Of a stretch of 64,000 nt of DNA, positions 23,703 through 34,654 are shown one piece after another. Numbering within the stretch: the first letter of the stretch is position 1; each line of letters begins with the position of its first letter. Under the pieces are notes generated by a model. It saw only the letters and a program-made list of their open reading frames with translations, did no database searches and was not told the origin of the DNA. The translations under genes and the position numbers were made by a program. Where the stretch lies: contig NC_058065.1 in NCBI RefSeq assembly GCF_020085105.1, positions 4,633,718-4,697,717 of the forward strand. The letters are read 5' to 3'. Source of the DNA: Siniperca chuatsi (taxonomy: Eukaryota; Chordata; Actinopteri; Centrarchiformes; Sinipercidae).

Positions 23703-26700
23703 CTGTCAAGTGATAAAAGGATTGTCACATCCACAATATACAGTATCTGTCACACGGTGCAAGTTCGGCTTCGCTGCTGTTCACATAGTTCAAGAAAGTG
23801 TCATGGTGGTGGCCTTAAAACTGCCTCAGGACAGAATTTCTTCCGATCAAATGTGCCTAATATTTCATTTCATTTCATCCCTCTCTTGCACTCTTTTTTC
23901 TTCCTCTCGCTTATTTTCTAACTAAGTAACGAGGCTTTTACTTGTGTTTTGAGAGGACAAACATATATAGAGAAATCACGCCGAAGCCAAAACATACATG
24001 ACTTGTGAACAGACGTGAATCCACAGTTTTTTTGTATTTCTGCGTTGTGCCAAACATCTAGTCCATCCCACATGGGATTACAAGACACCGCTATTTTACA
24101 AAAAAGAAAAAGTCCTCTGATATTGTGATTTTTTTCCCCATGTCTATGTAACAGGCTGATTTAAATCTTTCAAATGTGAAGAGTGAACTCAATCTTTGTG
24201 CAACATCTATATTTACAAAATCAACATCTGTTTATATCTTATTAAACTAAGATAAAAAGAATGGGATGGACGGATGGACAACCTGAAAACATAATGTCCT
24301 TCACAAATCATAACAAAGTACCCAGTTCCCAGAAAAAAGGACAACAGAAAACAAAATGGAACCCTACTGATTGGGAGTGAAGTGGATGATTATGGAACAG
24401 CTTCCAGCAAAACATTGTGTAAGGTGCACAAGGCCTTGCTATTGTAGTTTTTGAGTATGTCATTTTACACACCCGTTTCATTGCTGGCATGTGGGGTCGC
24501 AGCATTTGTCGGGTCCTGGTCGGATGTTTCAGAAATCGCTGACAAGCTCTCTGTCAAATGATAAGAGAATATTCATCTTCCACATGGTGCAGGTTTCAGG
24601 TCAGAATGGTGAAGAAAAAAACTTGGCTGTCATGGTTTTGGCCATCAATGCTATTTGGCACAATAAGACCTCTGAAATCATTAATGAAATCATAAGAATG
24701 ATGCATCTGTCACACTGTGCAAGATCTTATTCACTGCTGGTTAAAATGGTTCAAGAAAAGTTCTTATAAAAGTGATTTGTGAGCGGTGTAGCAGCATGAC
24801 TTTTCACAAACGTCTTGGGCTCACAAGTTGCAGATACGTTTGTGACTCATACAGAGCTCTTGCAAAGCTCATGCATGAATGTGACGTCGGCTTTATGAAA
24901 CGTGTCTAAATGAAGGTTTCAGTCGTAGTCATCTGGACACTGTTTTCAGAATCAAGACGTTTCGGCTCCCATCCGGAAGTCATTCTCAATTGTGAAAAAA
25001 ATGGGACAATTCACAATTCACAATTCACAATTGAGAATGACTTCGGATGGGAGCCAAACGCCTCTTGATTCTGAAAACAGTGTCCAGATGACTACGACTG
25101 AAACCTTTTCTCTGATAGAACACTCCTGGACGAATGAGGGACTACACCGTCGTGTCTAAATGAACGCAAGAGGAAATTATCTCATGTTTTAATTTACAGC
25201 TTGTATGTTGCAAATTTGGTGAAATTGGCAATGGTGGAAGAAGTACTCAGAATTACAACATTGCAGAATAAGACGGTGTAGTCCCTCATTCGTCCAGGAG
25301 TGTTCCATTGTAGAAAAGGTTTCAGTCGTAGAATCAAGACGTTTCGGCTCTTGATTCTGAATACAGTGTCCAGATGACTACGACTGAAACCTTTTCTACA
25401 ACATTGCAGAATGTAATATTAAATAATGTAGACGGTGTAGTCCCTCATTCATCCAGGAGTGTTCCATTGTAGAAAAGGTTTCAGTCGTAGTCATCTGGAC
25501 CTGAAACTGACCTTCGTTGTTTCCATGATGGCCCAGTAATCAGGCCTATACTGGGCCATCATGGAAACAAAGAAGGTCAGTTTCAGGTGAAACTAGGCAG
25601 GGTAAACAGCACCTTAAGAAACACAGAGTAGCTTAAATTTCTGAGTTCTCAAACCGTTTTCACAATTGAGAATGACTTCCGGATGGGAGCCGAAACGTCT
25701 TGAATTTGAAAACATTGTCCAGATGACTACGACTGAAACCTTTTCTACAATTAAGTAATGTAGTAATGTAATATTATCAGCAGAATGTACTTATAATGTC
25801 AAAAGTAAAAGTACTCAATACAAAGAAAAATGGCCACTGGTATAATCTTTAAAAATGCATTGTATTTATAAACTTATGATATGTTTATGTAATGTCAAAT
25901 CTCAATCTGAAAAGTAACTGGTAATATTTCCTCTGAAAAGTTGTGGAGTAGAAGTATAAAGCAGCACAAAATGGAAATACTCAAATAAAGTACAAGTACC
26001 TCAAAACGTTTTCCTATTGGGTATGACAACATTACTCACCAGCTTCACTGCTGATATCTGGGGACACAGGAGATGTTGAGTCCTCGGTGGGGATTTCTTG
26101 GACCTCTGAAATGATTGAAGAATACCTCTGTCACAACGCACACGTTCTAGTTCAAATGTTTTCAATTTGACTCTTACTGTCAGAGTTTTTAAAATATTTC
26201 ATATTGGGTTAAATAACATTTTACTCACCAGCTGCACTGTCGGATTCTCGGTGCACATCACATGTTGTTTGGTTAGGTGTTTCTTGGCCTCCTGGAAGCA
26301 TTACTGATCTCTCTGTCAAATAATAAAAGAATGGTCACGACCACAATACATCTGTCGCACTGAAAATTCTGTTTTTTACAACCTGGGTCTTAAGGGCCGT
26401 CCACACCAAGAACGATAACAATAACGATAACTACGTGAGCATCCGCACTGATGAACGATAACGTTACGTAAACAGGGACCACAAGCCCACGCTGCGCTCT
26501 CCAGCTGTGTCACTGACTGGGCAGCTTTGGAAAAACGGATATTGATGACCTGTTGCGTTGCCGCGAGAAACAAAAATAAAACCAGAAGGACATGGGTTCA
26601 CGAAAGACGAGAGGAGTTAGGAGAATCCAACACTCTGTTACGAGAGTTATCGTCTTTAGAACACACATTTTATTCATAACGTTACTTTCTTATGAGTCAA

Positions 26701-29700
26701 CATCAATTTGATGGTATCCTGGCGATTGTCAAAGTGGACATCAGTAAGGACCAAACGAACTTTAGAGACCCCATCAGCGCCAAAGACAGTTTGGCAGTAT
26801 GTCTCAGGTAAAATGACATTTTTTTATGTGTGATTTGCAGCCTAATATTACATTAATAAGTTACCACAATAGCCAAGACTGAGTGATTAGAGTCGACCAT
26901 CTAAAAAGGGTTTCCCAAATGCCATTAAATAGCTTACATAAAAGAGGTAGGCTACAGTTAGAATCCAATATTATAAGCAACATTATTTTGTAGGAAATGT
27001 CCCCAAAATGAATGGATGGATTGTTTCTATCGTTCATCAAATCGCCTGAAAGTGATCCCTACGATATCGCTCGCCAATGGCGCTGTAATTGTAGTTGTGG
27101 TGTGGACTCCGCCATCCTCTTGAGCTAGAACGATTTTTAAAACGCTAAATTTATAGTTATTGTTACAGTTATTGTTCTTTGTGTGGACGGCCGCACAAAA
27201 GCAGCACAAAATGGAAATACTCAAATAAAGTACAAGTACCTCAAAACGTTTTCCTATTGGGTATGACAACATTACTCACCAGCTTCACTGCTGATATCTG
27301 GGGACACAGGAGATGTTGAGTCCTCGGTGGGGATTTCTTGGACCTCTGAAATGATTGAAGAATACCTCTGTCACAACGCACACGTTCTAGTTCAAATGTT
27401 TTCAATTTGACTCTTACTGTCAGAGTTTTTAAAATATTTCATATTGGGTTAAATAACATTTTACTCACCAGCTGCACTGTCGGATTCTCGGTGCACATCA
27501 CATGTTGTTTGGTTAGGTGTTTCTTGGCCTCCTGGAAGCATTACTGATCTCTCTGTCAAATAATAAAAGAATGGTCACGACCACAATACATCTGTCGCAC
27601 TGAAAATTCTGTTTTTTACAGTATGAGGTTACTCTGAATGCATTTAAATCGCTGGTTTGTACTTGTAAAAGATATTAAATACTTTAAAATGTTGGATGCA
27701 GGTGTATTTTTCATGGTATGAAAACAGAAAATGAGACACAATAGTGATATTTTAAGTAGACTAGAAATGAGAAATACGTACAATTATTAAAGACAAATAA
27801 GTGGATTACAGTGGATGAAGTATCTTACCTTGTGGTGTCCCTTCAACATCTTTTCCTGTATTAAAGATGAACAAAAGTAACTCATTGTAATTCATCATTA
27901 ATCATCATGTTATGTTTTGTAATTATGGTTTATTTGATAGTAAACAGACTGTAGTTAATACACAGAGGAAGTCATCATGAGGCCAAACACAGCCTGTCGT
28001 GAATACGAGGAATGCGCTGGTCATTGTTTTAACGTTTATAGTTTCAACATAGAGGCAAGTTAAAACCAAAAGCTGACAGGAAACTCGACTGGTTTATATT
28101 TAGCCTGAGTCACATTCGTGGATTTTAAACTCAAGCAACTTGTGTATGGATAATAAATAAACATGGTGTAAGCACTTGGACAGAAACTGCTCTTGTCTGG
28201 CAGTATTGTTTAGTCAAGAAAGTTGGAGAGACGAGTTGCCTGAATTCATTAAATATGTTGAAGTTGGCCTTTATTAACATGGCTTTTCATTAATACAGGG
28301 GTTTTAACCTATATATAGTTACATTTTGGCAAATGTGCACCATTAAAAGTATGCAGAATTAGCTATTAGTAGTTCTTGTTTGCAATGTACCCACGGATGT
28401 ACAGACAACTATCACTGGATGACTTTGACACTGAAGAAAACTTAAAAACGTAATAATTCTCAGGCAAGTTCTGCTTTGTGTCACATTTTACCCGGCACTC
28501 TGGGAATGTTCTCAGAGGTGAGAAGTATCCAGGTTTAAGTTTCTAACAATATTCCCACAGTCTCAGCAGTGCAGCTGAAGGCTTGCCTGGTCTTGTCCTT
28601 TTAAATATTGAACCTTCATTCCTCTGACTCAGGCTTCTTTATTAAAAACCTTTTTATGGTTTTAAAGACTTGAGACATACAGATACATAAACGTTTAGCA
28701 CTGAACTCATAATTTACCCACTCAGCTCTGGTTAGACAGTTGCCACTATGATGAAGAGAGAGAGTAGGCCAGATTAAGTTCATTTCTCACAGTTTTTTAT
28801 ATTTTAACTTGATTATATGTTAAAACTTGCTTTGCACTATAATATCTAATATTACTGAAACATCCACTTGGTAGTATTAAAAAAAACTAGTCCAAAATAC
28901 AGCAAATTCTTACTAGAACTAAAACATTTGAACACATAACACCGACTGTCCTTCACTGGCTTCCTGTTTCATCCAGGTCAAATTACAAACTGCTTCTTAT
29001 TACCTACAAGACTAACCAATAAAGGCATGAAACACCCAAAATATGATTATTTAAAAAAACACATTTCAACAGGGTCTCTGCCACTAATAGATTGCTTATT
29101 AAATTAGAATAATGAGATAGCCTTCGTCCTGTGATCTGAGTGTACGTGAGGGAAAGTACGTGAGGACGCACTAATCCTCATAATAACGGAGAGCGATGGA
29201 GAGATGGCAGGAAATGAGGGGAGAACAAAGGTTCGTATCGAACACAAACTGGGGACACTGCAGTTTGAGGACGGCACCTTAACCTCTTAAATCAAGACTG
29301 AAATATTTCTTATTTTCCTACTCCGATAGTAAAACTGTTTCTTATCTACAGCTTTCTGTGAAACCCCCCCCCAACATATTTGTTGTTTGAGCATGTACTT
29401 TTAGATATTCTACTTTTTCATTATTTTCTTTCTGTAATGTGCATTGAGACACTATGTGATTAATAGTACCAGTCACATATACAGAAACACTGATATATCA
29501 TACATAAAGAAATGTATTGCTTATTAATAATAAAATGGAAAAATAAACACAACCTTTTGTGGCTTCTTACCTTTTCTGCACTTGTATATGAACAAGAAGA
29601 CACACACGGACACTCCTACTAATGCTATGAGGCAGGTTAACGTCCATGTCCGATTCCCTACAAAAATGAATGAATAAATAAATAAAACAGCAAATGGTTT

Positions 29701-30497
29701 GAAAGGACACTTTATTCCACGGTTGTTAGCTGATCTTATGTGTGATAATTCACTATGAGGTGTCCCAGTGTACAAAATAACAGAGTCAAAGCTTGTCATG
29801 TACATAGTCATGTTTAAGAAAGATATGAAGATGCATTACTACTCTCACTGTGTTGTTAAAGTAGATATTTGTTGGTGTGACAACTCACTAGTGGTGAAGG
29901 GGTTGACGACTGGGTCACTGTTTTCAGAGCTGACTGGGTTAACCAACATACATCTGAAACTGGGCTCCTTCTCCTCCTAGAAATAAAGCAAACCCATTTT
30001 TTAAAAGGAGCTCACTTGGTGCTTTTGTCTTTTTATTACCAACCCAAACATAAGGGACAAGACATGACCAATTAATCATGAAACACTGATTTCTGTGGGG
30101 CTGAAGTATTCAAACGCAGGCTGTGTCTCTCTATATACACTGTAGTCCACTATTCAGTGCGTCTGCAAGTTTGAAATTTTCTTGTATGCACAGCACAAAA
30201 CACACTTTATAGTGTTCTCCATAGAAAAATCCCTACATCACGAATCATCACAAACCACAGAGTCTACAGCCGCACAGGCGCAGTGGCGCTTTAAGCTAAA
30301 TGGTAACATTAGCATGCTAACACGCTCACAATGGCAATGCTAACATGCTGATGTTTAGCAGGTGTAATGTTTATCATGTTCACCAATTTGGTTTAGTGTG
30401 TTAGCATGCTAACATCTCCTAATTAGCACAGAATTTACTACTTTACACTACTGCCTTACTTAAACTACACTACCTACTACTGCTGTACATACATATT

Positions 30498-30539
<42 letters not shown>

Positions 30540-33500
30540 TTTACTACCTGGTTATAAGCTGTATATCTATCACAGTATATTTATGTGCATACCTGTCTAC
30601 AACCTGTTCTCATTATGTATATACATTTACTATATCACTGTACACCTATCTACCACAGTATTATATTTTACTTTATATTATATTCCTATATTTTAGTTGC
30701 TGCACTATTTTATGCCTTAGATTTCAATTTGATTTTTTTTTTTTTTTTACTTTTTTTGTTTTTTACTATATTTGTAAGAGCATCAGTGGACGGAGCCTAT
30801 GACTGCTTCACTGTAATTATTGTGCATATGACAACAAAGAACTTGAACTAAACACAAAGTACAGGACAAATTAAAATTTTGACTTGATGAGAAACATGTA
30901 ACGTTTTCTATTGATACATATTTAGAAAACAATACGCGTCTACTTGCCATTTTATCACACTGAAGACTGTATAGAAAACAAAAAAGATACTAAAAAAAGT
31001 GTCTAACGTGTAATAAAATATCTTGAAACTATGGGGCTCATAAAAATGTGCCTGTTATTTAGATAAAAACTAAAACACACCTTAGAGGCCCATGCAGCTC
31101 TGATTTAAAATGTGTTTTGTCTGGGCATTTTGCACAATCTGAAATTTTTACTTACTGTAGACGACAAAAGAGCTGAAAGTCACCAACTGATGCATGAATG
31201 CGTGAATCACTTCATCCATCTGTTACTGATGAGAGACACTGACCAGTTTTTACCCTGTTTATACCTTTGTTATATTGTGCACGTTGGTTGATTCCCTGAA
31301 CGTGTCACCTCCCCCCCACTTGTAGGTGATTGGTTCAGCGTCTGTGGTGTTGCCTTTACAGGTGAAAACACAGTAGGTCTTCTGAGGGTCACACCATGTG
31401 GAGACAGAGGGTTTAGAGACAGGAGCTGACAGAAAAAAAGAACAAAGAGACACTTCATTTGACTTCAGGTGAAAAACAAACGACCCCGCTGTCAGCCAAA
31501 CTTCATACAAAATTCATCCATTTACAGATAACCAGGAGTTGAGTCAGGCTGGCGCCTTCGTGTTGGTTGATCTCTGCTGTGTAGATGCCGCTGTCGCTGC
31601 GAGTCAGTCCTGTGATCGTCAGCGCTCCAGTTGAGCTATTCAGCATACCGCGATCTGAAAATATAGATATTGTACAGAATACAGTTATGGTTAGATTTAG
31701 CTTCTAAAATGTTTTTTTTTTGTGGTAATAACTTACACATTGACAGGTATGTAATTAAGGTACTTTAATGGGATTTTTTGGGGATAATTAATGTGTAAAT
31801 TGCAATATATTCAGGTATTGCATTATATTTGAGAATTCAGGGATTATCTGCATGGTTTAAGGGATTTTTTTGCAGTAAATCCTTAAAATAGACAAAAACA
31901 CATGACAAAACAATCCCTTAATTTATAGTATTAAGGGCCTTAAATTTTCAAATGAGGTGAAAATTCATGGATTGCATTCATTGTATTTGTTAAATTTCAA
32001 AGAATTTTTATCCCTTAAAAAACATAAACACATGCAGAAAATCCATTAAAACGCCATAATATATCATAATCCATTAATTTATCTATTAATTCAGTCCAAA
32101 TCTGAAGTAAACCTATCATATACATTTAAATGTGATTAATATATTAATATTTTTCAATATAGGTAGGCATATTTAATGTATTATAAACACAGTTTTTTAT
32201 TGATACATTAAAGCAATCCTTTAATTTACAGTATACCTTAAAATGGCCTTTATTTTTCAATTAAGGTGAATATTTAGGGATTGCTTTCATAGTATTTTGG
32301 ATTTTATACCTAAAAAAACCCTTCAATCCACGCAGAAAACACATTAAAAACCCCTTTAATACATTATAATCAGTGAATTGATCCATTAATTAACTGGAAT
32401 CTACTGAGATACCTGAATAAGAATCCCTTAAATTATAATTAATTTACACCTGACACAAAACACATGAAAGTGGCTCCTTAATTTATACTTTAAAATTCAA
32501 AAATCAAAATACCTGAATACGAACTCCTTAAAATGCCATTAATTTGCATATGAAAGATTTTCAGACCCCTAAACAAAACTCCAACCTTAACAACACCATA
32601 AATTGATGATTTAATCCCATAAAATCAACTTAAATAGTTATTTAAGGGCTTTTGAAATGAATGATATATTTTTGTTTTTTGTTTTTTTAAAGGGATCTCT
32701 GCTACCATACCAAAAAATCTTGATTTAGATTAAGGTGTTTGGTGTGTTTTCAGGGGTAAATTAAGGGTGATTTAGAAGAATTAAGAGTATTTTAAGGGAT
32801 TGTTGTTTCATGACGAGAGTAAGGGATTTGATCTAAAGGTGCAATTCGAAAATAACTAAATCATATCAGTGTATGCATCCATTTGCTGCCCTGCTGTTAA
32901 ATCTCAAGTGAAGGTGTGTGGATGTACCTTTGAACTGCCGGTAAGAGTTTAAGGAACCTTTATACCAATCCATGGCGATGTCAGGTCCATGTTTCCACGT
33001 GATGGCGGTGATGGGACCCGCCACAGGGTCTGCTGTGAGGACAACTTTGTCACCTACTGCCTTGTAGACTGGTTTGTCAGCAAAATAAAAACAAGACAAC
33101 GTCATGTCTCATATTTAATTCTTTAAATGCACTGTTAAGTTTTATTATAATAAATATATTATAATCACATTTCCTGTCCTGATCGAGTCCTAAATTTATG
33201 TATGATGTATGTGTATTATCAGCAAATTGTACTTACAGTATCAAAAGTAAAATGACTCTTTAAGCAGGCAGAATGGCCAGGTACTTTTACTTAGTAATGT
33301 CATTGTTATATCTTATTTTATGTATACTATACTACTATTTGATTGTATACTACAGTAATTAGAGTAAGCTGCATTATAATGTTGTAGCTTGTTGATATGA
33401 ATGTATAACTACTTCATATACTATCCGGTAGTTTAATTAATAAAAATGCATATTTTATAAGATCATGTGTTTTATGATGTAATGTACAAATCTGAGGTAC

Positions 33501-34513
33501 TTTGCTTGATTATTTCCATTTCATGCTACTTGATACTTCTGCTCCACTACTACTTAGAGGGAAATATTGTACTTTTTACTCCACTACATTTATCTGACAG
33601 GCTAACTTCCTACTTTACAGATTAAGATTTTACATACAAAACATATGATGAGTGTAAAATGCTACTTACACATTAATGCATCATTAATAATAATGTAATG
33701 ATATAATATGTAGAATAATAGTATAACAATGTCAACGCATTTTTCTGAATTACTACAAAGTAACATTACATTTCGCTGATAATACTTACCTACATTTGCA
33801 TAATTTGAATACTTTTATTTATTTTTTTGGTATGATACAATTTAACATAGTTCCAGTACAGAGCATGAAACTGTTGTGCTGCACAGAGAGTTTATATCTA
33901 TTGCTAATTTTCAACTCTTGTCTCTAGTAAACAGAACAAAAGTAAATAGAACTTTTACTTGTCATGGAGTACTTTTACAGTGTGGTACTGCTACTTTTAC
34001 GTAAGTAAAAGAATACTTCCTCTGCCACTGGTGAATAGTAACTATGTAGTGTAGCATAACATGGAAATACAAAATGTAAATAAATGTAGCCTAGTTACTC
34101 CAGTAAATGCAGCCTAGTAGGTTACATTTCTAGGGGACAAAGGTCCATTGAAATCCTCTTTAAAGATGTCTCAGTAGTGATGTAGATAAGGCGTGTGTGC
34201 TTACATTGAGAGGTTTAATTTGAGTTATAAAACTTTACTTTTCTGATTAGATTCAAATAGGACAGAGATACAGTTCCTATTATTAATTTAAGTTCATTTA
34301 AATACACGCAGGTGTGTTGGTATGCGTGTGTGAGCGTCCCGTCATATTGAAACCTCTATACATGCTCAAATAGGATACACTTGTATATTAGGCTATATAT
34401 ATTTTAAATCGTACAGAGAGTAAACTTCGCATTATCCCAAACTTACCGGAGTTGGGCGTCACCAAACAGGGCAGAAACACTAACAGGCCCGCCAGTGACA
34501 CCGACTGCCGCAT
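23611..34513 (-). CDS. CD2/SLAM-family-like immunoglobulin receptor (complete, 13 coding exons)
   Basis: Predicted type I membrane receptor of about 389 residues. Exons in order: 34447-34513, 32928-33068, 31526-31654, 31265-31425, 29889-29976, 29571-29657, 27829-27855, 27469-27552, 27280-27345, 26229-26312, 26040-26105, 24473-24550, 23611-23702. All junctions are GT/AG and in phase. Signal peptide is residues 1-22. A V-like Ig domain follows with no cysteine but with ITWKHG and DSGIYTA, then a C2-like domain with four cysteines, a transmembrane helix and a short basic stop (YKCRK). A cysteine-less V domain before a four-cysteine C2 domain is the hallmark of the CD2/SLAM (CD48, CD244) family. 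The cytoplasmic tail of about 155 residues is Glu/Ser/Thr/Pro-rich and has no tyrosine, so it has no ITSM or ITIM. Both Ig domains are split by introns, and two tail exons are duplicated. Family placement is inference; the gene model itself is well supported. Confidence 0.82.
24473..24550 (-). CDS. Ig receptor exon 12: tail exon C
   Basis: Acceptor CTTATCATTTGACAG, donor ACGG/GTGTGT. It encodes SLSAISETSDQDPTNAATPH and ASNET. Phases 1 and 1. The acceptor region resembles that of exon B. Confidence 0.75.
24914..25752. repeat. Compound foldback repeat cluster within the Ig-receptor intron
   Basis: A unit of about 80 bp (GTTTCAGTCGTAGTCATCTG ... GACGTTTCGGCTCCCATCC ... CATTCTCAATTGTG) occurs forward at 24917-24997 and inverted at 25020-25105. 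Truncated forms lie at 25318-25398 and 25475-25500, and an inverted form at 25660-25745. A second unit, GACGGTGTAGTCCCTCATTC plus CCAGGAGTGTTCC, is at 25273 and 25431 and inverted at 25119-25153. A third inverted pair (CTGAAACTGACCTTCGTTG ...) occupies 25501-25588. Confidence 0.85.
25785..26015. repeat. AAGTACAAGTACCTC-type dispersed repeat
   Basis: GTACTTATAATGTCAAAAGT and AAATAAAGTACAAGTACCTC match the inverted copy near 21.5 kb and the region at 33.2 kb. It straddles the left edge of the 423-bp duplicated unit. Confidence 0.6.
26040..26105 (-). CDS. Ig receptor exon 11: tail exon A, copy 1
   Basis: Same sequence and splice sites as exon 9, inside the 423-bp duplicated unit. Confidence 0.78.
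26229..26312 (-). CDS. Ig receptor exon 10: tail exon B, copy 1
   Basis: Same sequence and splice sites as exon 8, inside the 423-bp duplicated unit. Confidence 0.78.
26395..27192. mobile_element. Non-autonomous DNA transposon with terminal inverted repeats
   Basis: The left end GGCCGTCCACACCAAGAACG is mirrored by the right end TTCTTTGTGTGGACGGCC. The sub-terminal GATAAC/ATAACTAT repeats are also mirrored. About 800 bp with no transposase frame. I see no convincing target-site duplication. It lies exactly between the two copies of the 423-bp unit. Confidence 0.8.
27280..27345 (-). CDS. Ig receptor exon 9: tail exon A, copy 2
   Basis: Acceptor CATTTCAG, donor GCTG/GTGAGT. It encodes VQEIPTEDSTSPVSPDISSE. 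I see no difference from 26040-26105. Phases 1 and 1. Confidence 0.78.
27469..27552 (-). CDS. Ig receptor exon 8: tail exon B, copy 2
   Basis: Acceptor TTTATTATTTGACAG, donor GCTG/GTGAGT. It encodes RSVMLPGGQETPNQTTCDV and HRESDSAA. I see no difference between this exon and 26229-26312, 1240 bp away. Confidence 0.78.
27829..27855 (-). CDS. Ig receptor exon 7: 27-nt tail microexon
   Basis: Acceptor TTTAATACAG, donor CAAG/GTAAGA. It encodes GKDVEGTPQ across the junctions. Phases 1 and 1, so it can be skipped in frame. Confidence 0.75.
29571..29657 (-). CDS. Ig receptor exon 6: transmembrane segment
   Basis: It encodes LTCLIALVGVSVCVFLFI followed by YKCRK, a hydrophobic helix with a basic cytoplasmic anchor. 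Phases 1 and 1. Confidence 0.9.
29889..29976 (-). CDS. Ig receptor exon 5: end of C2-like domain
   Basis: It encodes EEKEPSFRCMLVNPVSSENS, the F-strand cysteine and the G strand. Acceptor TTTCTAG, donor ACTA/GTGAGT; phase 0 in, phase 1 out. Confidence 0.88.
30290..30430. repeat. GCTAACATGCT-rich dispersed repeat, copy 2
   Basis: ATTAGCATGCTAACACGCTC ... GTGTTAGCATGCTAACATCT resembles the 20.3-kb copy. It lies in an Ig-receptor intron. Confidence 0.6.
30500..30541. repeat. AT microsatellite
   Basis: About 17 uninterrupted TA units after CATATTCCA. Confidence 0.95.
31265..31425 (-). CDS. Ig receptor exon 4: first part of C2-like domain
   Basis: It encodes SPVSKPSVSTWCD ... YCVFTCKG ... ITYKWGGG and the sequon NIT. 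Three of the four C2 cysteines are here. Acceptor TTTCTGTCAG, donor AAAG/GTATAA, phase 0. Confidence 0.88.
31526..31654 (-). CDS. Ig receptor exon 3: C-terminal half of V-like domain
   Basis: It encodes LTITGLTRSDSGIYTAEI, the E-F strand motif of a V-set domain in which the usual Tyr-x-Cys is replaced (IYTAEI). Acceptor TTTTCAG, donor ATCT/GTAAAT; phases 1 and 1. Confidence 0.88.
31690..32850. repeat. AT-rich region with recurring AAGGGATT / CCTTAA words (intron of the Ig receptor)
   Basis: Words such as TTAAGGGATT, AATCCCTTAA, CCTTAAAAT and CATTAAAACGCC recur on both strands through 1.1 kb. This suggests a decayed inverted-repeat element or locally expanded low-complexity DNA. No coding signal. 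Confidence 0.45.
32928..33068 (-). CDS. Ig receptor exon 2: N-terminal half of V-like domain
   Basis: Acceptor ACCAG at 33070-33069, donor AAAG/GTACAT. It encodes VYKAVGDKVVLTAD ... ITWKHGPDIAMDWYKG with the C-strand Trp but no B-strand Cys. Phases 1 and 1. Confidence 0.85.
33230..34035. repeat. ACTTAAGTA/TACTTTTAC-type dispersed repeats (Ig-receptor intron 1)
   Basis: AGCAGGCAGAATGGCCAGGT, CTACTTAGAGGGAAATATTG and GTAAGTAAAAGAATACTTCC match a fish repeat family also at 21.5 and 25.8 kb, present here in more than one fragment. Confidence 0.6.
34447..34513 (-). CDS. Ig receptor exon 1: signal peptide
   Basis: ATG at 34513-34511. The 22 residues contain a hydrophobic core LAGLLVFLPCLV. Donor TCCG/GTAAGT, phase 1. 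Confidence 0.85.
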
Positions 34514-34654
34514 ACTCTCCTCAATAAAAGAAAAACGAAAACAGAAACGACACAAAAAGACACAGCGTCGGTCCTAAATATTTTGAAACTTTTCAAGTAC
34601 ATAGATGCAACAAAAAAAACTATTAAAAGTTGTACACGAATCGAAGTTGAGTGT

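Larger units (their letters stand above)
25958..26380. repeat. 423-bp duplicated unit, copy 1 (tail exons A and B)
   Basis: It runs AAAGCAGCACAAAATGG to CTGTTTTTTACA and is repeated at 27198-27620 with a constant offset of 1240 bp. I saw no mismatch on reading both. It contains two complete exons with their splice sites. Confidence 0.95.
27198..27620. repeat. 423-bp duplicated unit, copy 2 (tail exons A and B)
   Basis: Second copy of 25958-26380, beginning 6 bp after the end of the TIR element. Confidence 0.95.

Noticed and set aside
25655..25700. Hammerhead-ribozyme-like fold in the foldback units (stem CTTCC-GGAT-GGGAG followed by CCGAAAC)
   Set aside because: The stem-loop and GAAAC are present, but the invariant CTGATGA box is not intact (GAGAATGA), so a catalytic core is not supported. 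A covariance-model search would settle it.
26395..27192. TIR element as an autonomous transposon gene
   Set aside because: There is no transposase-length or transposase-like frame on either strand, so it is treated as non-autonomous.
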